This document shows positions 43,992 to 52,284 of a stretch of DNA of 64,000 nucleotides, piece after piece; the first letter of the stretch is position 1; each line of letters opens with the position of its first letter. Location: assembly GCA_964411505.1 (NCBI GenBank), contig CAYPLH010000004.1, forward strand, positions 82,669 through 146,668, read 5' to 3'. This DNA comes from CAYPLH01 sp964411505. Lineage in GTDB: Bacteria; Bacillota; Clostridia; CAYPLH01; DUMO01. The translations under genes and the position numbers were made by a program. A model generated the notes under the pieces. That model was not told where the DNA came from and searched no databases. It saw only the letters and a list, made by a program, of their open reading frames with translations.

Positions 43992-44019
43992 ATTATAACA
44001 TAAAAAAGGCAGTTGTAAA
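43992..44019 (-). promoter_or_regulatory. Minus-strand promoter of the antisense RNA
   Basis: TTTACA (44014-44019) and a perfect TATAAT (43992-43997) read on the minus strand and are 16 bases apart. Confidence 0.65.
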
Positions 44020-44137
44020 CAAGCATTTTGAATAAATCTTGAAGGAGCGATAAAAGTATGAGGAAAAATAATAAACCAGCAGAGATATGGTCAACTGGTT
44101 TTATGAATCGATTTTGATCAGCGAAGGAGGCCATTAG

Positions 44138-44248
44138 GTGGAAGTTGTAGAGGTCAACCTTTCAAACATTCTTTCCGAAATGTTCGTTAACTATGCAGAC
44201 GCCTTTGAGCAAAAAGGAATTATCCCTCGTATTATAATGAGTTTATAA
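44138..44248 (+). pseudogene. Histidine kinase fragment
   Basis: 36 residues reading VNLSNILSEMFVNYADAFEQ then KGIIPRI, the link between the phospho-acceptor helices and the ATPase domain of sensor histidine kinases. The phospho-acceptor His and the ATP-binding boxes are missing on either side. Upstream DNA from 44041 shows other broken coding pieces. Confidence 0.55.
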
Positions 44249-44423
44249 GTGTTACGGGACTTATAAAAAACAATAGTTTTATTCAACAGAAGAAAAGCTC
44301 AAAACAACAAACATTACCCCAAAATGCTATATATCAGATATAGCGCTAACTGGCATACTTTGTTATATAAATTGAAAAATATCAATTAATAAGAGGATAA
44401 GCATATGGAGGGACAACAGATAA

Positions 44424-44876
44424 ATGGATAGACATTTTACAGTATCTATATTTGTAGTATATAAAGATAAAGTTTTGTTACATACTCATAAAAAAGTAAA
44501 TAAAATCCTTCCTCTAGGTGGGCATATTGAAGTTAATGAGTTGCCTGAAGAAGCTTGTATGCGTGAAGTAAAGGAAGAATCAGGCTTGAAAGTAAATCTT
44601 TTTGATCCACTAAATTGTAAACTAAAAAAATCATGTGAATTGGCAGGAGAAAGATTATTGGTTAATCCTATACACACAGTTCTTGGCGAAATTGCTCCAG
44701 GTCACAGCCATATAGATTTTGTTTACTATGCAACTGCAGAATCTTTTGAAACAGCTCCAAATGATGGAGAATCTAAATTGCTTAAATGGTATAATAAAAA
44801 TGAATTGAAGAATGAAGAAAACATTCAAGAAAATATTTTAATAATGGCTTATGAGGCTCTAGATTTATTAAAGTAA
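44424..44876 (+). CDS. NUDIX hydrolase
   Basis: A 150-residue NUDIX protein. The Nudix box is complete: GHIEVNELPEEACMREVKEE then SGL, with the metal-binding REVKEE glutamates. It probably hydrolyses a nucleoside diphosphate derivative; the late segment SHIDFVYYATAESFET is common to the subgroup that cleans up nucleotides. The gene stands alone, with a 35-base gap to the hydrolase downstream. Confidence 0.88.
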   Translation: MDRHFTVSIFVVYKDKVLLHTHKKVNKILPLGGHIEVNELPEEACMREVKEESGLKVNLFDPLNCKLKKSCELAGERLLVNPIHTVLGEIAPGHSHIDFVYYATAESFETAPNDGESKLLKWYNKNELKNEENIQENILIMAYEALDLLK

Positions 44877-44911
44877 ACAGAATAAGTAGATATTAACATA
44901 AGGGGTAGCAA

Positions 44912-45781
44912 ATGAGTTATGTAACCGGGCAAGATCAATATACATTTTTTAATAATTCCAAAATCAGATACAGATGTGCCGGAGAAGGGAATAATATAGT
45001 TCTTCTGGTTCATGGAATAGGTGGTTATATAGAAGAATGGGGAAAATGTTTTGAATTAATCTCGAAAAAGAATCGAGTTGCTGCGCTGGATTTGATAGGA
45101 CATGGGTTAAGTGATAAACCGGATATCAGATATTCAATTGATCTTCTGACAGATAATTTAAAAAGCTTTATTCATTTTCTGAATACAGGAAAAGTTCATC
45201 TCGTTGGATTTTCTCTTGGCGGCGCCGTTTGTCTTAACCTTGCAGTTAAATACCCTGAACTTATAAAAAGCATTACATTGATAAATTCTGCAGGTAAACA
45301 AGTGCCAATCCATGTTAGGCTGGCAGTAGCGCTTAAATTTATAAAGCAAATTAATATAAAAATCAGTAAAAGATTATTGAAAATTACCTCCCGTAAATCA
45401 TTTTACAAAAAGGGTCTGATTAGCGATGAATGGATTGATACAGCTCACAAATTTATAAATATGGATGGAAGTATCAGAACCATTTTTTCTATCATTCATG
45501 AAAGTCTGGATGTTTTCGGTTTGAAAAACGAGATAAGAAATAATACCATTGATAAGCTGAAAGAAATTAAAATACCGGCTTTCATTATATGTGGGAATAA
45601 TGATAAAGTGGTACCAAATATTAATTCAAGAATGTTGCATGAAGGAATACCAGGCTCAAGAATTTCTGTTTTCAATAACTGTGGACATGCCCTGCATTAT
45701 GAATACCCGGAAGAATTCACTGAGGAGTTATTGGATTTTATAGAAAAGATCGAATTTTTGAATGTTCATGAACTGCAATAA
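44912..45781 (+). CDS. Alpha/beta hydrolase
   Basis: A 289-residue alpha/beta hydrolase. The oxyanion strand is LLVHGIGGYIEEW, the nucleophile elbow GFSLGGAVC (Ser in GxSxG), the acid lies in ICGNNDKVVP, and the catalytic His is in NCGHALHYEYPEEF. The substrate, an ester or similar, is unknown. It follows the NUDIX gene and precedes the ThpR gene, and the three may share a message. Confidence 0.85.
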   Translation: MSYVTGQDQYTFFNNSKIRYRCAGEGNNIVLLVHGIGGYIEEWGKCFELISKKNRVAALDLIGHGLSDKPDIRYSIDLLTDNLKSFIHFLNTGKVHLVGFSLGGAVCLNLAVKYPELIKSITLINSAGKQVPIHVRLAVALKFIKQINIKISKRLLKITSRKSFYKKGLISDEWIDTAHKFINMDGSIRTIFSIIHESLDVFGLKNEIRNNTIDKLKEIKIPAFIICGNNDKVVPNINSRMLHEGIPGSRISVFNNCGHALHYEYPEEFTEELLDFIEKIEFLNVHELQ

Positions 45782-45844
45782 CACAGTGCGGCAACTATAA
45801 AGAGATTGATGGACCTTCTTAATTCGAATAGAAAGGTTGGTAAT

Positions 45845-46384
45845 ATGCGGTTATTTATTGCTGTTAATTTTAACGAAAGTATTAAAGATAGTCTGAATGA
45901 AACTATTGAGAGGCTAAAATTACATGCGTTTCAGGGAAGTTTCACTTATCCTGAAAATTTGCATTTGACTTTGATTTTTCTTGGTGAGGTTAATCATAAT
46001 GAAATTGATAATGTTACGCTGGCTATGAAAAGAGTGATTGCAAAGCGATTTACATTAACTATGGGTGGCTTGGGACACTTTGTCAGGGACGATGGAGATA
46101 TCTACTGGATTGGGATAGATAGATGTGAGACACTTCTTAGCATCCAAAACCAACTTAAAGAAGAACTTATCAAGGAAGGTTTTAATATAGAGGATCGTAA
46201 ATTCAAGGCGCACATAACCTTAGGCAGAAGAATAAGATTGAACAGGCAATGCGATATAACCGAATTTACCAAAAGTATGTCAACCATTAAAGCAGATGTT
46301 TCTAAGATCAGCTTAATGAAATCTGAGCGGATTAAGAACAGGTTAATATACACCGAAATATATGCAAAAGAACTAGAAATATAG
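45845..46384 (+). CDS. thpR: RNA 2',3'-cyclic phosphodiesterase (ThpR/LigT type)
   Basis: A 179-residue 2H phosphoesterase with both catalytic histidine motifs: HLTLIFLG near residue 40 and HITLGRR in the second half. The family opens 2',3'-cyclic phosphates on RNA and may act in tRNA repair. ATG 45845 is used because AAAGGTTGG precedes it and MRLFIAVNF is the usual start of the family; the frame to 45806 is an extension. Confidence 0.88.
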   Translation: MRLFIAVNFNESIKDSLNETIERLKLHAFQGSFTYPENLHLTLIFLGEVNHNEIDNVTLAMKRVIAKRFTLTMGGLGHFVRDDGDIYWIGIDRCETLLSIQNQLKEELIKEGFNIEDRKFKAHITLGRRIRLNRQCDITEFTKSMSTIKADVSKISLMKSERIKNRLIYTEIYAKELEI

Positions 46385-46428
46385 TTAAACTTACAATTTT
46401 TAATCCCCTGAATTGTTGAATATTATTA

Positions 46429-46457
46429 TTGACAAACGATAATTAATGGAATACTAT
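46429..46457 (+). promoter_or_regulatory. Consensus promoter before the 46497 operon
   Basis: TTGACA (46429-46434) and TACTAT (46452-46457) are 17 bases apart, about 35 bases before ATG 46497. It drives the membrane protein, regulator and lipoprotein genes. Confidence 0.7.
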
Positions 46458-46496
46458 AAAGGTAAATTATCGAATAACAATAATTTAGGAGGAAAT

Positions 46497-47465
46497 ATGA
46501 GACACAAAACATTTTACATATTTCTTGGATGTGAGGCGGTGCTTTGCATACTCCTATATGCAGCTCGTGAAGCGTTGCCAGGAGTCTTTACCGCTGCAAT
46601 GGCATTTCCCTTTGAACAGCTTGGGCTCGGGCTACGAACACTGTCGCTATCGGGGAACGTAGGTAATATACTATCTATTATTCTGTACTCTGTTACTTGC
46701 CTTGTGCCTGTATTCATGCTGCTAAAGCTTAGAAGAAGACGCAAATTGCAAAATGAGGATATGCTATTAGCTATCCTGAGTATACTTCTATTTGTGGTTA
46801 TATATTTTATGGTAAACCCCGGTCTGTTAAGCACATGTTTAGGCACTGTTGCCGGACAAAGTATTGGCAAGGCATTACTTGGAGGAATGGTATACTCTGT
46901 TTTGTTAGGATATGTTATTTTGAGGGTGCTAAGACTCTTTTTTGCTGCTGATACAGGCAGGTTGCAAAAATACATCTCCATGCTGTTATTTGTATTGAAT
47001 ATCCTTTTTGTGTATCTTGCATTTGGAGCCGGTTTTGGTAGCCTTATGGATTCCTTTGATGCACTCCGTACCGGTAATACCGGACATGAGCAGCAACTGG
47101 GAATGAGTTATGTATTTCTCATCCTTAAATATGTGGTAAATGTATTACCATATTTATTGGATATCCTGGTTATATTTGCAGTTTTGAGCCTACTGAAGGA
47201 ACTAAGCAATAATCGTTACTCTGAAGCATCTGTAATAGCTGCTGAAAAGCTCTCGCACTTGTGCGGAGTAGCTCTTGCAATTACAGTGATTTCAAATATT
47301 ATATTCAACCTTTTACAGCTTGTTTTTATTAAAATGCTTTTGGTGGTAAATGGCACTGTTCAAATACCGCTCTTATCAATTGCCTTTGTACTAGCAGTTC
47401 TTTTGCTGGCGCAATTTATAAAAGAAAACAAGCAGCTTAAAGACGACAACAATATGTTTATATGA
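46497..47465 (+). CDS. Multi-pass membrane protein (DUF2975-like)
   Basis: A 322-residue protein with about eight hydrophobic helices and short loops. The end resembles DUF2975 membrane proteins (a late amphipathic segment ASVIAAEKLSHLCGVALAIT), which are typically paired with YozG-type regulators, and such a gene follows after 13 bases. TTTAGGAGG precedes ATG 46497. Substrate and role are unknown. The pairing suggests that the regulator reads a membrane signal. Confidence 0.6.
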   Translation: MRHKTFYIFLGCEAVLCILLYAAREALPGVFTAAMAFPFEQLGLGLRTLSLSGNVGNILSIILYSVTCLVPVFMLLKLRRRRKLQNEDMLLAILSILLFVVIYFMVNPGLLSTCLGTVAGQSIGKALLGGMVYSVLLGYVILRVLRLFFAADTGRLQKYISMLLFVLNILFVYLAFGAGFGSLMDSFDALRTGNTGHEQQLGMSYVFLILKYVVNVLPYLLDILVIFAVLSLLKELSNNRYSEASVIAAEKLSHLCGVALAITVISNIIFNLLQLVFIKMLLVVNGTVQIPLLSIAFVLAVLLLAQFIKENKQLKDDNNMFI

Positions 47466-47478
47466 GGAGGGCTTTGAT

Positions 47479-47706
47479 ATGGCGATAAAAGTCCACCTTG
47501 AAGAAGTACTAAAGGCACGAGGGATGACATCTAAGGAATTAAGTGTTCTGGTGGGTATTACTGAGGCTAACCTATCCATCCTCCGCAGCGGCAAAGCAAA
47601 GGGCATCCGCTTTACTACGGTGAACAGGATTTGCTATTTTTTAGGTTGCGAAGTAGGAGATATTTTGAAATTCGATGGGAATTTGGAGGATAATTATGAA
47701 GATTAA
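47479..47706 (+). CDS. YozG-type HTH regulator
   Basis: A 75-residue XRE-family helix-turn-helix protein: LEEVLKARGMTSKELSVLVG, ITEANLSILRSGKAKGIRFT, then LGCEVGDILKF. YozG-like proteins nearly always lie next to a DUF2975-type membrane protein, as here. The AGGAGG in front of the start is good. Its last codons overlap the lipoprotein start by 11 bases, so all three genes are one transcription unit. Confidence 0.85.
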   Translation: MAIKVHLEEVLKARGMTSKELSVLVGITEANLSILRSGKAKGIRFTTVNRICYFLGCEVGDILKFDGNLEDNYED

Positions 47707-48679
47707 AAAAATGATTGCAGCGTGTATTGCTGTTGTTATACTATTTGCTTCTACCGGCTGTCAGCTTGCTCGAGAAGATGCAGGAGAAGCTAACAATGGT
47801 GAAAGACTTATAGGAGTTTTCGCTACTAAAGAGTATCTTGATCTGTTTGATATGGAAGGGTATATTAAGGATAATATAAATAAAATGTCAGTTGGTGGCA
47901 AAATTACTGTTGATGGAAATAGCAGCAAATATCAGGGTCGCCTTTATGCTACACTGGCAACGCAGACGTTAACTGATGAAGAAACAGGCAGAACATTTGA
48001 TACAAAAGAATTCGTTTTCGACAGTGTTAAGGGCATTGCCTATTTTTCTGCAGAAGTCCCTGCGACGGAGGATGAGAATAGTTTTATCACTTCAGGTAGT
48101 GATGAGGCAATTAGTGAAGGACACGCAAGCCTTCATTATGGTGACAATGAAGATAAGACTACGCTGGAAGGTACCATCTATATGCCTCCAGGTCAAGCTG
48201 GAAGCATCTGCTATATCAACCCTGTTTACCAGAGTGCAGATGGAAGTGTTTATGCTATTGCCGGAAGTGGTTTTAGTATAGGAGGTATTATGTCTGAAGG
48301 CTCGGTTTACTCTCAAAAGCTTGAGGAAACCACAACTATTACCCAAAATGGTAAGAGTAAACTGACAAGTATTTCTATTAAAATCTCAATTGCTACCATG
48401 TATCCTCCAGAGCAGGTAGTTGTTCTTCAAATGGATAAAAAAAGCACAATTCTTATGCGGGCAGAATATACACCCGGTGAACTGCCAAAAATGCTTATAC
48501 CGGAGGAGAGCACTGAGTTTATCATTGTAGAAACCTACAAGCATGACCAAGAAGGAAATTCTATTGTCTCACGTACGTTGTACGATAAAAGCAAGCAAGC
48601 CATGGAGACTTTCTATCGCAGGGACGATGGTATTTGTGTAAAGCAGTGGACGCAGATTGCTTGGAACAAGAATCCTTGA
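47696..48679 (+). CDS. Exported lipoprotein of unknown function
   Basis: A 327-residue lipoprotein: signal MKIKKMIAACIAVVILFAST followed by GC, so Cys22 is lipidated. The mature part is acidic and beta-rich, with DEETGRTFDTKEFVF, DGSVYAIAGSGFSIGG and a late IIVETYKHDQEG; I recognise no family. ATG 47696 stands behind TTGGAGG inside the end of the HTH gene. It is probably on the cell surface and may be the effector of the membrane protein/regulator pair. Confidence 0.65.
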   Translation: MKIKKMIAACIAVVILFASTGCQLAREDAGEANNGERLIGVFATKEYLDLFDMEGYIKDNINKMSVGGKITVDGNSSKYQGRLYATLATQTLTDEETGRTFDTKEFVFDSVKGIAYFSAEVPATEDENSFITSGSDEAISEGHASLHYGDNEDKTTLEGTIYMPPGQAGSICYINPVYQSADGSVYAIAGSGFSIGGIMSEGSVYSQKLEETTTITQNGKSKLTSISIKISIATMYPPEQVVVLQMDKKSTILMRAEYTPGELPKMLIPEESTEFIIVETYKHDQEGNSIVSRTLYDKSKQAMETFYRRDDGICVKQWTQIAWNKNP

Positions 48680-48695
48680 CGAGGGTATAGATGCA

Positions 48696-48767
48696 ATGAA
48701 AGAGAGAAAAGTAAGGTCATTTCGTGAAGCATTGGTTGATGTAGAGAAAGGCTTACAAGATGAGTAA
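48696..48767 (+). pseudogene. Antitoxin C-terminal fragment
   Basis: 23 residues from ATG 48696: MKERKVRSFREALVDVEKGL then QDE. They match the acidic and basic tail of RelB-like antitoxins that pair with RelE/ParE toxins. The open frame continues upstream into the end of the lipoprotein gene without a start, so the N-terminal DNA-binding part is gone. Its stop overlaps the toxin start by 8 bases, the usual coupling. Confidence 0.5.
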
Positions 48768-49074
48768 ATATGATATAGAAATTGCTGAACCAGCTGAAAG
48801 AGATTTGTTTGAAATTGGTAATTACATCACAAAAGAGCCTTTGGAACCTAATATTGCGAAAAAAGTGATTGGTAAAATAGGTGATGCAATTCTCAAGTTA
48901 GAGGAGCTGCCGTTTCGAAATGGGTTAGTATCAGATGAGAGACTTGCCCACCTAGGGATAAGAAGAATTATGGTGCACAATTACACGGTATTCTACATTG
49001 TGTCAGAGGCAAAAACGACAGTCACAATTGTCAGAATAATTTACAATAGAAGAGATTGGATAAATATATTATAG
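48760..49074 (+). CDS. RelE/ParE-type toxin
   Basis: A 104-residue toxin of the RelE/ParE superfamily: EIAEPAERDLFEIGNYITKE, then GIRRIMVHNYTVFYIV and VTIVRIIYNRRDW. The conserved Arg/Tyr pattern near the end is intact. The antitoxin directly upstream is truncated; the Phd-type gene downstream could have taken over its role. RelE-type toxins cut mRNA on the ribosome, while ParE-type toxins act on gyrase; the sequence does not decide. Confidence 0.8.
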   Translation: MSKYDIEIAEPAERDLFEIGNYITKEPLEPNIAKKVIGKIGDAILKLEELPFRNGLVSDERLAHLGIRRIMVHNYTVFYIVSEAKTTVTIVRIIYNRRDWINIL

Positions 49075-49085
49075 GTGGTGTTTTC

Positions 49086-49322
49086 GTGGAGATTACTTCA
49101 ACCGAAGCCCAGAATAATTTTGGTCAGTACTTAAAGCTAGCTGCATATGAAGATGTTATCATTACAAAGAATGGGAAAAAATCTGCCATATTAAAACGTT
49201 ATGATGAGAAGATTGAAGGCAATAATGTTAGCGAAATAGCAGATTCTTTTAATTGGGACACATCGAAGATAACCTATGAGGAGTTCTTAAAGCTAACCAG
49301 CGAAAGTGAAAACAGACCTTAG
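49086..49322 (+). CDS. Phd/YefM-type antitoxin
   Basis: A 78-residue antitoxin with the Phd/YefM start EITSTEAQNNFGQYLKLA and YEDVIITKNGKKSAILKRY, then an acidic C-terminal tail that would bind a toxin. It starts with GTG 49086 behind AGGTGGTG. It is 11 bases after the RelE-type toxin. Toxin-first order is uncommon but known; it may neutralise that toxin or be a solitary antitoxin. Confidence 0.75.
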   Translation: MEITSTEAQNNFGQYLKLAAYEDVIITKNGKKSAILKRYDEKIEGNNVSEIADSFNWDTSKITYEEFLKLTSESENRP

Positions 49323-49332
49323 TTAGTTTATT

Positions 49333-49400
49333 AAGGCAAGAAAGTGAAAGAGTAAAAATATGTAAACAGTTTTTTAAAAAATTGTGGTACAATAGACTTG
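49333..49400 (+). promoter_or_regulatory. Leader of hicBA, repeated at 56806
   Basis: AAGGCAAGAAAGTGAAAGAG and the following TTGTGGTACAATAG form the upstream region of hicB; TGTGGTACAAT is an extended -10 promoter. The segment from 56806 starts AAGGCGAGAAAGTGAAAGAG and is similar over about 60 bases, but no hicBA follows there. Confidence 0.55.
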
Positions 49401-49411
49401 AGGTGATAAGA

Positions 49412-49630
49412 ATGAAGAAATTAAATGTTACAATCCTTATTGAAAAAGATGAAGATGGAGTATATATTGCTTCAGTTCCTGCTCTTAAGGGGTGCCACAC
49501 TCAGGCGAAAACTGTCGAGGAACTCATTCCAAGAATAAAAGAAGCTATTGCGCTATGTCTAGAAATGGAAAAGGATGAGCTTCTCCAAAATGAGTTTGTT
49601 GGAATTCAGCAGGTTGAGGTAGTCATATGA
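49412..49630 (+). CDS. hicB: HicB-type antitoxin
   Basis: A 72-residue HicB antitoxin: NVTILIEKDEDGVYIASVPA, LKGCHTQAKTVEELIPRIKE. This is the partial RNase-H-like core, without a C-terminal DNA-binding domain. GAGGTGATAAG precedes ATG 49412. HicB masks HicA, whose gene overlaps by 4 bases. Confidence 0.88.
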   Translation: MKKLNVTILIEKDEDGVYIASVPALKGCHTQAKTVEELIPRIKEAIALCLEMEKDELLQNEFVGIQQVEVVI

Positions 49631-49857
49631 GTAAACTAACAATAATTCCTTCCAAGGATATGGTTATGATTCTAAATAGTTTGGGATTTGAAGAGATTAG
49701 ACAGAAAGGCAGTCATAAAAGCTTCAGGCATCAAGATGGAAGATCAACTCTTGTTCTATTTCATGGAGAAGATTTGGGGAGAGGATTGATTAGGAAGATA
49801 CTTAGGGACATTGAAATTACCGTTGAGGAATACGAAAATATAAGAAAAACAATATGA
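49627..49857 (+). CDS. hicA: HicA-type mRNA interferase
   Basis: A 76-residue HicA toxin with the double-stranded-RNA-binding-like fold: MILNSLGFEEIRQKGSHKSF (catalytic His in QKGSH) and HGEDLGRGLIRKILRDI. It is intact and probably active as an mRNA interferase when HicB is lost. HicB-first order is common in Firmicutes. Confidence 0.9.
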   Translation: MSKLTIIPSKDMVMILNSLGFEEIRQKGSHKSFRHQDGRSTLVLFHGEDLGRGLIRKILRDIEITVEEYENIRKTI

Positions 49858-50079
49858 CATTGAATCGGAACCACTAGCTTAGCTGGTGGTTTGGTCAGCT
49901 AAGACTGAATAGGCAATGCAATAAGATAGAATTTTGCGCCGTCTAGCGACTGTTTCCCCAAGATAGTCCTATAGCTGTAAAGATTCCAGATGGGAAGCTA
50001 CGTTTTGAAACCACTTTTTCAAAAGCTCTTGACAGGACAAGTAAACACCTGATAATATATTTGAAAACATTAACAAATA

Positions 50080-50222
50080 ATTGTAGTGAGAGTGTATCTA
50101 GGGTTCCACCCGGCTTCGACGGGGTTGGTCCGAGCGATACTAGCATTTGCCACACTATAGGGGATAAAAGCCCCTTGAAGGAGTCTCATGGACTTTTTCA
50201 AGGGGCTTTTTTGCAGGTATTT
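50080..50222 (+). ncRNA. ykkC-family riboswitch with terminator
   Basis: The aptamer core is visible as CTAGGGTTCC (50098-50107), then TTGGTCCGAGCGA, then ACACTATAGGGGATAAAAGCCCC. These are the conserved blocks of ykkC RNAs, which bind guanidine (class I) or, in subtypes, ppGpp, PRPP or nucleoside diphosphates. The last block overlaps a strong terminator: AAAGCCCCTTGAA pairs with TTCAAGGGGCTTT, then TTT (50167-50222). Ligand binding would free the transcript into the ABC genes downstream. The subtype is not decided by eye. Confidence 0.8.
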
Positions 50223-50371
50223 TCGGGGGCTGATGCGTACATAACCAGTCAGGACTTAATGCCTGTGGGTACTGATCTGTACTTAAGAGTAACCAGCCGG
50301 GATTTAAGTGCTGATGAGGCCTGATAAAGCTGCTGCTATCGTTAGTGTTTGTATGAGGGGAGGAGATAAGG
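50223..50371 (+). other. Post-terminator leader with imperfect tandem repeat
   Basis: Between the terminator and the ABC gene, AACCAGTCAGGACTTAATGC and AACCAGCCGGGATTTAAGTGC occur about 56 bases apart, each next to a CTGAT. AGGGGAGGAGAT then provides the ribosome site. I see no coding frame. Confidence 0.4.
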
Positions 50372-51364
50372 ATGAATGTTATTGAAGTAAAAGGGCTTAG
50401 TAAGAATTTTAGGGTGAAGACCAAAAAGGAAGGTTTAAAAGGCAGTCTAACTGCTCTTATAAAGCCATGTTACAAGCAGGTGGAAGCGGTAAAGGGAATA
50501 GACTTTGCAGTGAAAAAGGGTGAAATCCTTGCTTTTATCGGACCAAACGGTGCGGGCAAGTCAACTACAATAAAAATGCTTACCGGTATCCTGTACCCAA
50601 CGTCCGGGCATATAAGAGTTCTGGGTCTCAACCCTATTGTTCAACGAAAAAAACTTGCTTATAAAATAGGAAGTGTTTTCGGGCAGAAATCTCAGCTGTG
50701 GTTCCATTTGCCTCCGATGGATACGTTGAAGCTACTGGGCACTATATATGAGATACCCGGTGGTGAGTTGAAAAAAAGAATAGATTACCTTGTAGATATG
50801 TTTGAGATAGGAGATCTCATGGATATTCCGGTAAGGAAATTATCCTTGGGGCAGAGAATCCGGTGCGAGATTGCAGCCTCTTTACTGCACAGTCCCAAAG
50901 TGATTTTTCTTGACGAGCCCACAATTGGTCTTGATATTATAGTGAAAAAGAAGATACGGGATCTTATTTTAAGGCTTGGTCGGGAAGAAGAAGCTACCAT
51001 TTTTCTCACCAGCCATGATGTGGGGGATATTGAGCAGCTCTGCAAGCGTGCAATAATAATTAATCATGGAGAGATTGTGCTGGATGAGTCGATAAATGGA
51101 CTTAAATACAACTATCTTAATAAAAAGGTTATAAGCATTAAGTTTAATGAGAAAACACAGATTGATATTCCCGGTATTGAAGTAGTGAAGCATACAGATT
51201 ATTCTGCAAAAATAGAAGTAGATACCCGCAAATACCGACTGCATGACATTATGGAGCGATTGATGAAGTGCGGCAATGTATTGGATATTACAGTTTCAGA
51301 CCAGCCAATGGAAGATATAATTGCTCATATATATCAAGATTTACCTGTGGCTGGGAGCAACTGA
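50372..51364 (+). CDS. ABC-2 exporter ATPase
   Basis: A 330-residue ABC ATPase: Walker A IGPNGAGKSTTIKMLTG, Q-loop region GQKSQLWFHLP, signature LSLGQRIRCEIAASLLH, Walker B VIFLDEPTIGLD, and a C-terminal domain of the DUF4162-like kind. The YTR/ABC-2 combination is used by drug and polymer exporters of the DUF990 group. It is the first gene after the ykkC riboswitch, so export is probably induced by its ligand. Confidence 0.85.
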   Translation: MNVIEVKGLSKNFRVKTKKEGLKGSLTALIKPCYKQVEAVKGIDFAVKKGEILAFIGPNGAGKSTTIKMLTGILYPTSGHIRVLGLNPIVQRKKLAYKIGSVFGQKSQLWFHLPPMDTLKLLGTIYEIPGGELKKRIDYLVDMFEIGDLMDIPVRKLSLGQRIRCEIAASLLHSPKVIFLDEPTIGLDIIVKKKIRDLILRLGREEEATIFLTSHDVGDIEQLCKRAIIINHGEIVLDESINGLKYNYLNKKVISIKFNEKTQIDIPGIEVVKHTDYSAKIEVDTRKYRLHDIMERLMKCGNVLDITVSDQPMEDIIAHIYQDLPVAGSN

Positions 51365-51492
51365 AGGCAAACTGGTTTATACTGGTTGAATAGCATTTAT
51401 GTATATATTAGTGTTGTTACGACAGGGTAAATGCAGTTCGCTATAGGATTATAAATTGATAAGACTTTAAATTGATTGGAGGAGGTAGCACT

Positions 51493-52284
51493 GTGAGAAA
51501 AATAAAAAAATATATATTTATTGCAAAAATAAGCTTTCAGGAAAACCTTGCATATACCTTGAATTTTTTTGTAGATACTTTTTTCTTTGTATTTATAATC
51601 TTTGTTTTTCTTAAGCTGTGGGAAACAATTTATCAGGGTCAGGAACAAATTGCAGGCTATACGCTCAACCAGCTTATTTGGTACTGTATAATGACCGAAA
51701 TGATTGCTCATACCATAGGCAATGTATTCGGAAGGCTGAGTAATGATATAAAGGGCGGGGGAATAGCTTATATTATTAATAAACCATACAACTATGTCTT
51801 ATACCAGCTTTCAAACAGCGCAGGACAGATGAGTATAAAGCTATGTATGAATGCTGTCATAGGATTATTGATTGGGATGCTGTATATAGGACCATTACAG
51901 GGGTTCAACTTAAGGTATCTCCCTTTTATGATTTTAAGTATTATCACCGGAATTCTGCTTAACTTTTTCTTGTATGCATGTATTGGGTTGACTGCATTCT
52001 GGGCTGAAGAAAATACTGCTTATTTCTGGATCGTTCAGAAACTTGTTTTCATGCTTGGCATGTTTATTCCGGTTGAGTTTCTTCCTGAATGGCTGCAAAA
52101 GGTAGTGCTATTTCTGCCATTTCCTTATGTCAATTATGGTCCGGCAAAACTGGTGGTTGATTTTTCTCTTGAGCGTTTTACGGATATATTTTCAGTGCAG
52201 GTAACATATCTTGTGGCTTTAGCAGGTCTTTCATTCTTTATTTTTGGGAGAGGAGTGAAAAAGCTTAATGTTAATGGAGGTTAG
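51493..52284 (+). CDS. ABC-2 family permease
   Basis: A 263-residue membrane protein with six helices, beginning KYIFIAKISFQENLAYTLNF and with VEFLPEWLQKVVLFLPFPYV late in the sequence, the pattern of ABC2_membrane_6 (DUF990-like) permeases. It starts with GTG 51493 behind GGAGGAGG; the start at 51472 has no ribosome site. It forms a channel with the next gene product, whose start it overlaps by 17 bases. Confidence 0.8.
   Translation: MRKIKKYIFIAKISFQENLAYTLNFFVDTFFFVFIIFVFLKLWETIYQGQEQIAGYTLNQLIWYCIMTEMIAHTIGNVFGRLSNDIKGGGIAYIINKPYNYVLYQLSNSAGQMSIKLCMNAVIGLLIGMLYIGPLQGFNLRYLPFMILSIITGILLNFFLYACIGLTAFWAEENTAYFWIVQKLVFMLGMFIPVEFLPEWLQKVVLFLPFPYVNYGPAKLVVDFSLERFTDIFSVQVTYLVALAGLSFFIFGRGVKKLNVNGG

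Noticed and set aside
50080..50222. T-box leader
   Set aside because: There is no T-box sequence or specifier loop; the conserved blocks are those of ykkC RNAs.
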